Source: WHSV01 sp050694055
GTDB taxonomy: Bacteria > Actinomycetota > CADDZG01 > WHSQ01
Length of the DNA stretch: 7,988 nt
Assembly (NCBI GenBank): GCA_050694055.1
Contig: JBOGWX010000129.1
Coordinates: 1-7,988, forward strand
Direction of reading: 5' to 3'
Shown: one piece after another, positions 1-7,927 of the stretch
Numbering within the stretch: position 1 is the stretch's first letter
Layout: each line of letters starts with the position of its first letter
Made by a program: the position numbers and the translations under genes
The notes under the pieces: model-generated
What the model was told of the DNA's origin: nothing
Seen by the model: only the letters and a program-made list of their open reading frames with translations
Database searches by the model: none

Positions 1-787
1 CATCGGAGATCACACCGGTGGAGACCAGCCTCACGTAGACGTCCGTGAGAGCGACGCCGAAGAGGCTGACCCAGGCGATCTCACCGTGACGCACGTTGAG
101 GCGCGAGACGAAGAGCCAGAGCCTGGAGCGCACGGGTGATTTCGAGAAGACATCGACGTGACCGCCACAGAGGTGCCGGCACGAGTGGCATGACAGCGTG
201 TACGCACCCAGCAGGCCCGCGTTGACCAGAAGAATCAGCGTGCCGAGGCCCATGCCGAATCCGTCGGGAAATGAGAAAGCCCGGATCCCGTCTACGAAGA
301 GGATGATCGGGAACGGGATAGCCGCGTAGAAGAAGTAGCGGTGGATGTTCTGGAGGATCAGGGGAAAGCGGGTCTCCCCCGTGTAGCGGCGGTGGGGCTC
401 GGTTACTGCGCAGGCAGGCGGTGACATCCAGAAACCGCGGTAATAAGCCTTGCGGTAGTAGTAGCAGGTAAGCCTGAACCCAAGCGGAAAGGGGAGGATC
501 AGCAGCGCCGGCGAGAGCGTCCACCAGTCGCCGATCACGGGCAGCGTCGCGTGCGTGCAGTTGCTGGCCAGGCAGGGAGAGTAGAAGGGTGACAGGTAGG
601 GGTCGGTGAAGTAGTGCTCGTTTGCGAACGCCACCCAGGTGCCGTAGACGACGAATCCCACAAGCACAACGACCGTGACGAGCGGCGCCCTCCACCAGCG
701 GTCGCGTCGCCCCGTCTGAAATCTCGGGCGCTGCCGGCGCGGGGATGCCGCGAGGCCGTCCTGATTATCTACCGTTCCCGTGTTCAA
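1..787 (-). CDS. sdhC: Complex II membrane anchor resembling mycobacterial Sdh1 (type F) SdhC, 3' end off window
   Basis: Likely the quinone-reducing membrane subunit of succinate dehydrogenase. The visible 262 residues show about five hydrophobic stretches (roughly 36-54, 90-106, 149-166, 179-199, 237-255). Cys/His groups include C72, C77, H79, C108, C126, and the cluster C200-H201-S-C203-R-H205-L-C207-G-G-H210. Other landmarks are RLTCYYYRKAYYRGFW (105-120) and the HRYFFYAA segment (149-156). From memory, and not from an alignment, these match the family of the membrane subunit of mycobacterial Sdh1, whose structure carries a membrane-embedded Rieske-type [2Fe-2S] cluster and no haem. The chosen start is TTG at 787, which overlaps the sdhA stop as TTGA and has GGAG about 8 nt upstream. 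No ATG or GTG start precedes the first helix. The C-terminus is outside the window but probably near, since about 270 residues are expected. Assignment to complex II is firm from the operon; the type F identity is an inference. Confidence 0.8.
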   Translation of the reverse strand, partial: MNTGTVDNQDGLAASPRRQRPRFQTGRRDRWWRAPLVTVVVLVGFVVYGTWVAFANEHYFTDPYLSPFYSPCLASNCTHATLPVIGDWWTLSPALLILPFPLGFRLTCYYYRKAYYRGFWMSPPACAVTEPHRRYTGETRFPLILQNIHRYFFYAAIPFPIILFVDGIRAFSFPDGFGMGLGTLILLVNAGLLGAYTLSCHSCRHLCGGHVDVFSKSPVRSRLWLFVSRLNVRHGEIAWVSLFGVALTDVYVRLVSTGVISD

Positions 788-2520
788 TACTTTCGCTCCA
801 CCGGCTCGTAGCGACCCAGAGTCACGTCCATGTAGGCGAGTCGCGCTTCGCCATCTGTGGTCTTGGTGATGAACGTGTGCTTGAGCCAGTATTCATCCTC
901 GCGAAGCTGGTGATCCTCACGGTAGTGACCGCCGCGACTCTCGGTGCGAGCCTGCGCCGAGACCGTCAGCGCCTCGGCCATGTCCAGCAGGTAGCCGAGC
1001 TCCATGTGCTCGACCAGCTCGGTGTTGAAGATCTTGCTCTGGTCCTTGACGCGCGCGTCTGCGAAGCGGTTCTTGAGCGAGTCTATTGTCTTCAACGCAT
1101 GGGCCAAACCCTCTTCGTCGCGCGAGACCGAGACCTTGTCCCACATCTCGTCCTGCAACTCGGTGCGAATCGCGTGAGTGGGCTCGGTCCCGGAGCCTTC
1201 GAGGAGTTCCTTGATCCATTCCTCGGACTCCACGTGCACGTTCTCGGGTACCTCGAGCTGCTTGTGGGTCGACGCGTACTCGGCCATCGCAAGGCCCCCG
1301 CGGCGTCCGAACACGACGATGTCGAGCAGTGAGTTGGTACCGAGACGGTTGGCGCCGTGGACGCTGACGCAGGCGCATTCTCCCGCCGCGTAGAAACCGT
1401 CGACGATGTCCCCGGCATGATTGCGGCGCACCTCGGCCTCGACGTTGGTCGGGATGCCCCCCATCGCGTAGTGAGCCGTCGGCACGATCGGCACGCCCTC
1501 CTTCAGCGGGTCGACGTCGAGATAGGTCCTGGCGAACTCGGTAATGTCGGGGAGCTTCTTCTCGACGACCTCGGGATCTACCTCGGTGAGATCGAGCAGC
1601 AAGTAGTCCTGTTGGGGACCTGCGCCCCGCCCTTCCTTTATCTCGAAGAACTCTGCGCGGCTGACCATGTCACGTGGAGCGAGATCCTTGATCGTGGGCG
1701 CGTACCGTTCCATGAAGCGCTCGCCGTCGGAGTTGCGGAGGATGCCACCCTCGCCGCGCGCCGCCTCCGACAAAAGTATGCCGAGCCGGTAGAGGCCGGT
1801 CGGGTGGAACTGGAAGAACTCCATGTCCTCGAGCGGGAGCCCGCGCCGGTAAACGACGCCGGGTCCGTCGCCCGTCAAGGTATGAGCGTTCGAGGTGATC
1901 TTGTACATCTTTCCGTAACCGCCGGTGGCGAACAGAGTCGACTTCGAGCGGAAGACGTGCAGCTCGCCGGTGGCGATCTCGTAGGCCACGATGCCCGCAC
2001 AGGCGCCGTCGACCAGGATGAGATCTACGACGAAGAACTCGTTGAAGAACTCGACGTCCTCCTTGTTGCACTGCTGGAACAGCGTCTGAAGGATCATGTG
2101 TCCGGTGCGGTCGGCCGCGTAGCAGGCTCGCTTCACCGCGGCCTCGCCATGGTTGCGGGTGTGCCCGCCGAAGCGACGCTGGTCGATTTTCCCCTCGTCG
2201 GTGCGGTTGAAGGGCAAACCCATGCGCTCGAGTTCGAGCACCGAGGTCACGGCCTCCTTGCACATGACGTCGACGGCGTCCTGGTCGGCGAGGAAGTCGG
2301 AGCCCTTGACCGTGTCGAACGCATGCCACTCCCAGGAGTCTTCCTCGACGTTGGCGAGGGCGGCGCACATGCCTCCCTGAGCGGCGCCGGTGTGGCTGCG
2401 GGTGGGGTAGAGCTTGGACACGACCGCGGTCTTGACGCGCTTGCCGGCCTCGAGCGCAGCCCTGAGCCCCGCTCCTCCGGCCCCCACGATGACGGCGTCG
2501 TAATCGTGATATTGAACCAA
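784..2520 (-). CDS. sdhA: Succinate dehydrogenase flavoprotein subunit SdhA
   Basis: Catalytic subunit that oxidises succinate to fumarate on the cytoplasmic face and passes electrons via covalent FAD to SdhB. Its 578 residues match the classical family (E. coli has 588). Visible features are the dinucleotide-binding GAGGAG (13-18) and TRSHTGAAQGG with H43 as the covalent FAD attachment histidine. Active-site residues H239 (FHPTG), R283 (APRDMVSRA), H350 (PTAHYAMGG) and R392 (HGANRLGTN) correspond to E. coli H242, R286, H354 and R399. The C-terminus, RYEPVERKY, resembles the Sdh2-type actinobacterial protein rather than the longer Sdh1 SdhA. The start is TTG at 2520, with GGGGGAG about 9 nt upstream; it places the Rossmann glycines at the usual distance, and no ATG or GTG occurs nearby in frame. 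It lies 22 bp after sdhD and overlaps the next gene by 4 nt, so it is mid-operon. Confidence 0.98.
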   Translation of the reverse strand: MVQYHDYDAVIVGAGGAGLRAALEAGKRVKTAVVSKLYPTRSHTGAAQGGMCAALANVEEDSWEWHAFDTVKGSDFLADQDAVDVMCKEAVTSVLELERMGLPFNRTDEGKIDQRRFGGHTRNHGEAAVKRACYAADRTGHMILQTLFQQCNKEDVEFFNEFFVVDLILVDGACAGIVAYEIATGELHVFRSKSTLFATGGYGKMYKITSNAHTLTGDGPGVVYRRGLPLEDMEFFQFHPTGLYRLGILLSEAARGEGGILRNSDGERFMERYAPTIKDLAPRDMVSRAEFFEIKEGRGAGPQQDYLLLDLTEVDPEVVEKKLPDITEFARTYLDVDPLKEGVPIVPTAHYAMGGIPTNVEAEVRRNHAGDIVDGFYAAGECACVSVHGANRLGTNSLLDIVVFGRRGGLAMAEYASTHKQLEVPENVHVESEEWIKELLEGSGTEPTHAIRTELQDEMWDKVSVSRDEEGLAHALKTIDSLKNRFADARVKDQSKIFNTELVEHMELGYLLDMAEALTVSAQARTESRGGHYREDHQLREDEYWLKHTFITKTTDGEARLAYMDVTLGRYEPVERKY

Positions 2521-2542
2521 GTCCTCTAGCTCCCCCGATCCA

Positions 2543-2965
2543 TCAGCCGCCCACCGTGGGGTCGAACATGACGATGACGGAGGTGCCCATGATCATGCCG
2601 ACGGTGGTAGCGGTGTAGAGCGTGCCCTTGTAGAAGGCTCGCTTTCCCGGCGACTGCACGTAATCGTTGATGATGATCCTCAGCCCGTTGGCCCCGTGCA
2701 GCAGCGCGAGCACCAGGAGCAGCCAGTCGAACGTCTTCCACCCGACGTTGTCCCAGCGCTCGGCCACGAAGGCGAAGTTGACCCGCTCAACCCCCTCGTC
2801 GATCAGATGCATGATGTACAGGTGGATGAGGACCAAGAAGAACAACACGATGCCCGAGAGCCTCATGAAGAACCACCACCAGACCTCGCGATTGGTGGGA
2901 GAGCGCTCGGCCTCGAAAGCCTTCGGCTTGTGCTTTTGATAGACCTCGCGAACAGGAGTTGCCAT
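2543..2965 (-). CDS. sdhD: Succinate dehydrogenase cytochrome b-type membrane anchor SdhD
   Basis: Small membrane anchor of complex II, 140 residues with three helices (about 29-54, 78-99, 115-135). The first helix carries the family's R-x-S-G signature (R35, S37, G38). The second helix ends in LLHGANGLRIIINDY, where H90 and Y102 are 12 residues apart, the same spacing as the haem-ligand His71 and quinone-site Tyr83 of E. coli SdhD, so both functional residues look intact. I chose the ATG at 2965 (MATPVREVYQKH). Upstream in-frame ATGs at 2977 and 3034 add a tail lacking family character, and a -10-like hexamer TAGGAT sits 10 nt before the 2965 ATG, pointing to a leaderless message. A classical haem-sharing SdhC would normally precede this gene, but none is present. 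The next gene, sdhA, starts 22 bp after the stop. Confidence 0.93.
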   Translation of the reverse strand: MATPVREVYQKHKPKAFEAERSPTNREVWWWFFMRLSGIVLFFLVLIHLYIMHLIDEGVERVNFAFVAERWDNVGWKTFDWLLLVLALLHGANGLRIIINDYVQSPGKRAFYKGTLYTATTVGMIMGTSVIVMFDPTVGG

Positions 2966-2975
2966 ACGGAGGCGC

Positions 2976-2981
2976 ATCCTA
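2976..2981 (-). promoter_or_regulatory. Putative -10 element for a leaderless sdh operon transcript
   Basis: TAGGAT on the minus strand fits the actinobacterial TANNNT -10 consensus. The 10 nt between it and the ATG at 2965 would put the transcription start within 0-3 nt of the start codon. There is no well-placed Shine-Dalgarno for that ATG; the only purine run, AGGA, lies inside the hexamer 11 nt upstream. No convincing -35 box is visible. If real, sdhD is the first gene of the operon. This is inference from spacing only. Confidence 0.35.
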
Positions 2982-3026
2982 GCGCAGTTCACCCGCCCCC
3001 CCTTGGCTGTGGGGGCCAAAGTGTAG

Positions 3027-3038
3027 AGGGTCAACCCT
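3027..3038. repeat. Short inverted repeat AGGGT-N2-ACCCT upstream of sdhD
   Basis: AGGGTCAACCCT has 5-bp arms around a 2-nt centre and lies about 62 bp upstream of the sdhD ATG, between sdhD and the secreted-protein gene. It could be a small operator for the sdh promoter. It is too short to be sure that it is more than chance in GC-rich DNA. Confidence 0.25.
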
Positions 3039-3047
3039 TAGTCATTT

Positions 3048-3071
3048 CAGAAGCAGCATGCCTGACTTCTG
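3048..3071. terminator. Possible weak hairpin downstream of the secreted-protein gene
   Basis: CAGAAG and CTTCTG form perfect 6-bp arms around a 12-nt loop, starting about 30 nt past the minus-strand stop at 3102. There is no T-run after either arm, so it would be at most a weak non-canonical terminator. It lies between the secreted-protein gene and the putative sdh promoter, where a terminator would be expected. Confidence 0.25.
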
Positions 3072-3101
3072 CCCCTGGGAGCGGTGGGAGCAACCCCCGA
3101 T

Positions 3102-3626
3102 TCAGCAGAACTCGAAGGGCCACGCTTCGAGCTGTACCACCTCGCCGTGTTTCACCTTGGCGAAGAGCCGTGAGTCGTTGGCGCCGAAGCGGAGCAGGTA
3201 GTGAGTGTGCCCGCTGTGGGTGATCGGTTGCGACTTTGGATAGAGGCGCCGGAGCTTGCGATGACGGTCACCGACCCTCAGCTTCTTGGCCGTGTGGATC
3301 TCGAGCTCTCCATGTTCGCTGCTGACAATGGTTCGCTCCTGGATGAAGATCGCTTCGACCGGGCGGGGAGTGGTGCGAGCGGCGTAAACGACGAGCTGGT
3401 CTCCCCACCGTGCCTTGATCACGCGGACACAGCCGACCCGGATCTTCTTGCGGACGTCCGGCTCTCCGAACCACTCGCGCAATTCCGCCATGGTGGTCTC
3501 TTGTCGGATGATGGGACCAGCCTTGGTGGGCCGGATCGCATCGGACGGGTGAGCGGACGCCTGGCCGGCGGGGGCCAGCATGGACCCCACGAGGCCGACC
3601 AGCAGCGCTATGCGAATCCTCTTCAT
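3102..3626 (-). CDS. Secreted protein of unknown function with BamE-like sequence character
   Basis: I do not recognise a named family. The product has 174 residues. It begins MKRIRIALLVGLVGSML and has a typical Sec signal peptide, with likely cleavage after ASA (residues 23-25). The mature part has two segments of similar flavour: TTMAELREWFGEPD (44-57) followed by a strand-rich stretch with C66, then KLRVGDRHRKLRRLYP followed by a second strand-rich stretch. This 'helix, then G-x-P or YP, then strands' pattern recalls BamE/SmpA-like small secreted domains, but that is a weak resemblance. The only two cysteines of the mature protein, C66 and the C-terminal C174, could form a disulfide. I chose the ATG at 3626 over the upstream ATG at 3650 because AAGGGG lies 6 nt before it and the signal peptide then starts at once. 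It is divergent from the mutase operon. Confidence 0.75.
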   Translation of the reverse strand: MKRIRIALLVGLVGSMLAPAGQASAHPSDAIRPTKAGPIIRQETTMAELREWFGEPDVRKKIRVGCVRVIKARWGDQLVVYAARTTPRPVEAIFIQERTIVSSEHGELEIHTAKKLRVGDRHRKLRRLYPKSQPITHSGHTHYLLRFGANDSRLFAKVKHGEVVQLEAWPFEFC

Positions 3627-3766
3627 CGCCTGCCCCTTAGGTTGGATCATCCGCCTGCATTCATTCCGACGCCCAGCGGCCCGACCGGGTTGCCGGCGTG
3701 TGGCATTCGCTCGTCCACGACCGATCTCGAGGGACCCGAACGCGTAGCCGGCTCGGCGCCATCTTG

Positions 3767-3809
3767 GTTTCGACCGTTAACGACTCTGAACGTCGGTTTT
3801 CGTCGAAAC
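3767..3809. repeat. Inverted repeat GTTTCGAC / GTCGAAAC, possible operator
   Basis: The two 8-bp arms are perfect complements separated by 27 nt, so their centres are 35 bp apart, on one face of the helix if about 10.5 bp per turn is assumed and a slight offset tolerated. The spacer contains the palindrome CGTTAACG directly beside the first arm. The pair ends about 30 bp upstream of the putative mutase -10, a usual place for an activator or repressor site. Function is inferred. Confidence 0.4.
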
Positions 3810-3841
3810 TACCGGTGGGTCGAATCGAGCGTCACTAGCAC

Positions 3842-3847
3842 TAGCAT
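3842..3847 (+). promoter_or_regulatory. Putative -10 element for a leaderless mutase transcript
   Basis: TAGCAT fits TANNNT. With 6 nt between it and the GTG at 3854, the expected +1 falls on the first base of the start codon. No Shine-Dalgarno is present before the GTG, as a leaderless message would need. A weak -35 (GTCGAA, 3819-3824) lies 17 nt upstream of the hexamer. Confidence 0.45.
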
Positions 3848-3853
3848 CTACCG

Positions 3854-5431
<1,578 letters not shown>

Positions 5432-5447
5432 CGAGGGGTGTTGCGGT

Positions 5448-6122
5448 GTGACTGTCGAGCGGGTCGCGATCATCGGCGGGACGGGTGACGAGGGCTTCGG
5501 CCTGGCGCTGCGCTGGGCGAAGGCGGGAATCGCGGTCACGATCGGCTCGCGCGAGGCGACGCGCGGACGAGATGCGGCGATGAGGTTGAGCGACATCCTG
5601 CCGCACGCGCGGGTCGACGGAGCCGCGAATCCCGAAGCCGCGGCGTCGCATGAGGTCGTGGTGGTCACGGTGCCCTTCGCCGGGCAAGCGGCGATCTACA
5701 AGTCCATCGCCGATCACGTGCGCGCGGACGCGATCGTCATCGACGGGACCGTGCCGGTGTCCGCCGCCGTCGGAGGACGGCCCACCACCGTGCTCGGCGT
5801 CTGGCAGGGGAGCGCGGCCCAGCAGGCGAGCTCGCTACTGCCCAAGAGCGTGACCGTCATGGGGGCGTTTCATACGCTCGCCGCCAAGGCCGTCAACGAG
5901 ATAGCCACGCCGCTCGAGGGCGACGTGCTCGTGTGCGGTCCCAAGAGGGGCAAGGCGGTCGTTAAGGAGTTGGTCGAGGCCATCGAATCGTTGCGCTACG
6001 TCGATGCCGGGGGCCTGGACCAGGCCCGCATCGTCGAACCGATGACCGCCCTTCTGATCGGGATCAATCGTCGCTACAAGACGGACCGAGCGGGAATCCA
6101 GATCACCGGGCTCGACCACTGA
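5448..6122 (+). CDS. npdG: NADPH:coenzyme F420 oxidoreductase (Fno)
   Basis: Transfers hydride between NADPH and the deazaflavin F420 in the cytoplasm; in actinobacteria it usually supplies F420H2 to F420-dependent reductases. The 224-residue product has the family hallmarks. GGTGDEGFGLALRWAKAG (10-27) is the Rossmann loop, IGSRE (32-36) contains the Ser-Arg pair that reads the 2'-phosphate of NADP, VTVPF follows the central strands, and VMGAFHTLAAK lies near the F420 side. The C-terminal part DAGGLDQARIVEPMTALLI and the ending GIQITG are typical. The start is GTG at 5448 with GAGGGG about 9 nt upstream. It is 16 bp after the mutase stop on the same strand, so the two are probably co-transcribed. 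It shows that the host makes or uses F420; no other F420 gene is in the window. Confidence 0.93.
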   Translation: MTVERVAIIGGTGDEGFGLALRWAKAGIAVTIGSREATRGRDAAMRLSDILPHARVDGAANPEAAASHEVVVVTVPFAGQAAIYKSIADHVRADAIVIDGTVPVSAAVGGRPTTVLGVWQGSAAQQASSLLPKSVTVMGAFHTLAAKAVNEIATPLEGDVLVCGPKRGKAVVKELVEAIESLRYVDAGGLDQARIVEPMTALLIGINRRYKTDRAGIQITGLDH

Positions 6123-6151
6123 CTTTCATTTCGACCTTGGGTGGCACTCTC

Positions 6152-6189
6152 GGACCCTGAGGTGTCGTCTCACGCGCCGCTCAGGGTCC
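6152..6189. terminator. Bidirectional hairpin between convergent npdG and response regulator
   Basis: GGACCCTGAG (6152-6161) and CTCAGGGTCC (6180-6189) are perfect 10-bp arms around an 18-nt loop. The right arm contains the stop codon and last codons of the response regulator. The position, 30 nt after the npdG stop and at the end of the opposing operon, suits a shared terminator. Neither arm is followed by a T-run, so it would be of the U-poor type common in actinobacteria. Confidence 0.65.
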
Positions 6190-6843
6190 AGGAGTTACGA
6201 GTCCCACCTCGTAAGCGAACACCGCCGCCTGCGTGCGGTCGCGCAGACCGAGCTTGACCAGGAGACGGCCGACGTGGGTCTTCACCGTCTGCTCGGCGAC
6301 CACGAGGTGGCTCGCGATCTCGGCGTTCGACAGCCCTTGGGCGATGAGACTGAGCACCTCGGTCTCGCGTTCGGTGAGCTCGTCGAGCCGCTCTCTGCGA
6401 GGGCCCCGCGGCGCGCCCAGGCGCGCGAACTCGGTGATCAGGCGCCTGGTGATAGAGGGTGCCAGCAGCGCGTCCCCGGACGCCACGATCCGCACCGCGT
6501 CCGCCAGCTCGCGCGCGGAGGAGTCCTTGAGCAGAAACCCGCTCGCGCCGGCACGCAGCGCCTCGTAGACGTACTCGTCGAGGTCGAAGGTGGTGAGGAC
6601 CAGGACCTTGGTGGTCAGCTCGGAGGCACCGGCGATGTGGCGCGTCGCCTCGATGCCGCTGAGCACCGGCATGCGGATGTCCATGAGCGCGACGTCGGGT
6701 CGCAGCTCCGTGACCTTGTCGATTGCGTCACGCCCATCGATCGCCTGGCCGACGACTTCGATATCGGGCTGGGCGTTGAGGAGCACCGAGAACCCTTCCC
6801 GCACCATCACCTGGTCGTCGGCGATCACGGCTCGAATCGTCAT
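6181..6843 (-). CDS. NarL/LuxR-family response regulator
   Basis: DNA-binding output of a two-component system, 220 residues. The receiver domain (about 1-120) has the acidic pair D9-D10, the phospho-acceptor D55 in LMDIRMP, T84 in LVLTTFD and K106 in GFLLKD, so the phosphorylation site is complete. The C-terminal LuxR-type helix-turn-helix (about 153-215) reads LTERETEVLSLIAQGLSN, then EIASHLVVAEQTVKTHVGRL. The start is ATG at 6843, which overlaps the kinase stop as ATGA, a usual sign of translational coupling. The open frame extends much further upstream without meaning, since the receiver begins exactly at this ATG. The target genes cannot be told from the sequence. Confidence 0.96.
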   Translation of the reverse strand: MTIRAVIADDQVMVREGFSVLLNAQPDIEVVGQAIDGRDAIDKVTELRPDVALMDIRMPVLSGIEATRHIAGASELTTKVLVLTTFDLDEYVYEALRAGASGFLLKDSSARELADAVRIVASGDALLAPSITRRLITEFARLGAPRGPRRERLDELTERETEVLSLIAQGLSNAEIASHLVVAEQTVKTHVGRLLVKLGLRDRTQAAVFAYEVGLVTPGP

Positions 6844-7850
6844 TGGACTTGACTCGCGTCCACGGGCAGGAAGGCGGCCACCTCGTAGCCCCCGTCCCCG
6901 GTGGGGCCGGCGCTGAACTCCCCGCTCAGCATCGCGACTCGCTCGCGCATGCCGAGAATGCCGTGGCCGCTTCCGGACGTGCGGTTCGCCGTTACGCCGG
7001 GTGAGGGACCGTTGACCACGCGCAGCCCGACGCCACCGAGCACGTAGGAGACCTCGACGCGCACCGGTGAACGGGGCGCGTGCCTCAGTACATTGCTCAA
7101 TGCCTCTTGGACGATCCGGAACGCGGACAGCTCCACTCCCGGCGGCAGCGGTCGGACGCCTCCGGTCACGGTCGTCTCGACAACCAGGCCTGTGGCGCGC
7201 AGGTTGGCGACGAGATCCTCCAATCCTTCGAGCGTGGGCTGCGGCGCGTCGCCGGCGTCCCAATCGTCGGCCCGCAGGACATCGAGGACGCGCCGGAGCT
7301 CCGCGAGCGCATCCACTGCGTTCTTTCGGATCGTGGCGAGGCTCGCGGTCAGCTCGTCCGGAGGATCGTCAACCCGGAAGGGCGCGGCCTCGGCTTGAAT
7401 CGCTACCACCGACATGTGGTGGGCGACCACGTCGTGCAGCTCGCGCGCGATGCGGGCTCGTTCCTCGAGCAGGGTCCGCCGGGAGCGCTCGGCGGAGGTC
7501 AGATCTGCTTGCCGGGCCAGCTGCTCACGCGCCTCGCTGCGACCGCGCACGGCGACGGTTACCACCAGCGCGGTCGCCGACAGGATGGTCATCAGCGGCA
7601 GGTTCGAGTTCGCCGAGAGCGCGCCGTCGTAGGCGTAGGCAACCAGCGCCGCTCCGGCCAGCACCGTGAGGACCCAGAGCTCGACGATCACGCGCACCGG
7701 AACGCGCAACGCGATGAGGATGAGGACCACGAGGTGCGCCTGCAACCCGGGCTCGGTCCAGGGCCACTGCGCGCCGGCTTCGGCGGCGAAGGAAAGGGTC
7801 AACAGCGCGATGGCTATCGTCCCCGTCAGCGACAGCCACCATCCGGCCAT
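6840..7850 (-). CDS. NarL/DesK-type sensor histidine kinase, possibly 5'-truncated by an IS
   Basis: Membrane sensor that autophosphorylates and passes phosphate to the adjoining response regulator. From ATG 7850 it has 336 residues. Four hydrophobic helices (about 6-23, 38-52, 54-72, 84-101) come first, then a coiled-coil linker (105-130). HisKA_3 follows with H139 in ARIARELHDVVAHH, then a HATPase domain with N253 (IVQEALSN) and the glycine box GSGHGILGM (293-301). There is no large extracytoplasmic sensor domain, so the signal is probably read in or near the membrane. No Shine-Dalgarno precedes the 7850 ATG, and the insertion sequence begins only 12 bp upstream. The native start may therefore have lain further upstream and been lost. 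The open frame continues to 7943, but those codons are IS sequence. The helices and catalytic domains are complete. Confidence 0.93.
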   Translation of the reverse strand: MAGWWLSLTGTIAIALLTLSFAAEAGAQWPWTEPGLQAHLVVLILIALRVPVRVIVELWVLTVLAGAALVAYAYDGALSANSNLPLMTILSATALVVTVAVRGRSEAREQLARQADLTSAERSRRTLLEERARIARELHDVVAHHMSVVAIQAEAAPFRVDDPPDELTASLATIRKNAVDALAELRRVLDVLRADDWDAGDAPQPTLEGLEDLVANLRATGLVVETTVTGGVRPLPPGVELSAFRIVQEALSNVLRHAPRSPVRVEVSYVLGGVGLRVVNGPSPGVTANRTSGSGHGILGMRERVAMLSGEFSAGPTGDGGYEVAAFLPVDASQVQ

Positions 7851-7880
7851 CGGCCGGTACAGTGGAGTTTGCCCGGTTTC

Positions 7881-7927
7881 GTGGACACTTTGTGACTGAG
7901 CGCGATGGCTCAGGGAAAGGAGTCCAC
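7881..7927 (+). promoter_or_regulatory. Nested inverted repeats around the orfA ribosome binding site
   Basis: The inner arms CTGAGC (7896-7901) and GCTCAG (7908-7913) form a perfect 6-bp hairpin with a 6-nt loop. The outer arms GTGGAC (7881-7886) and GTCCAC (7922-7927) enclose that hairpin and the Shine-Dalgarno AAAGGAG (7916-7922), ending at the base before the ATG. A transcript that reads in from outside the IS could fold to bury the ribosome site. Such a device is known in other insertion sequences (IS10, IS50); here it is an inference. Confidence 0.4.

Larger units (their letters stand above)
3627..3853. promoter_or_regulatory. Divergent intergenic region between the secreted-protein gene and the mutase operon
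   Basis: This 227-bp spacer has no plausible gene and must hold the promoters of both flanking genes. Its right half is repeat-rich. It holds an 8-bp perfect inverted repeat GTTTCGAC (3767-3774) and GTCGAAAC (3802-3809), the palindrome CGTTAACG (3775-3782), GTCGAA repeated at 3802 and 3819, and CTACCGGTGG repeated at 3809 and 3848. These cluster just upstream of the mutase promoter and could bind a regulator. No clear promoter for the minus-strand gene was found. Confidence 0.5.

Noticed and set aside
81..695. Minus-strand ATG frame of 204 codons at the left end
   Set aside because: It is out of frame with the convincing membrane protein (787-1), which has helices, family motifs and coupling to sdhA. 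The ATG frame is Arg/Leu/Pro-rich without a pattern.
1357..2529. Plus-strand open frame (390 codons) antisense to sdhA
   Set aside because: Its whole length is opposite conserved SdhA motifs, and its composition is that of a shadow. No recognisable domain.
6844..7263. Upstream extension of the response regulator frame
   Set aside because: The receiver domain begins at 6843 with an ATGA overlap; the extension is a shadow of the kinase HATPase region.
7869..7897. Possible promoter for orfA using TTGCCC as a -35
   Set aside because: At 16-18 nt spacing no hexamer resembles a -10 box, so I do not report it as a promoter.
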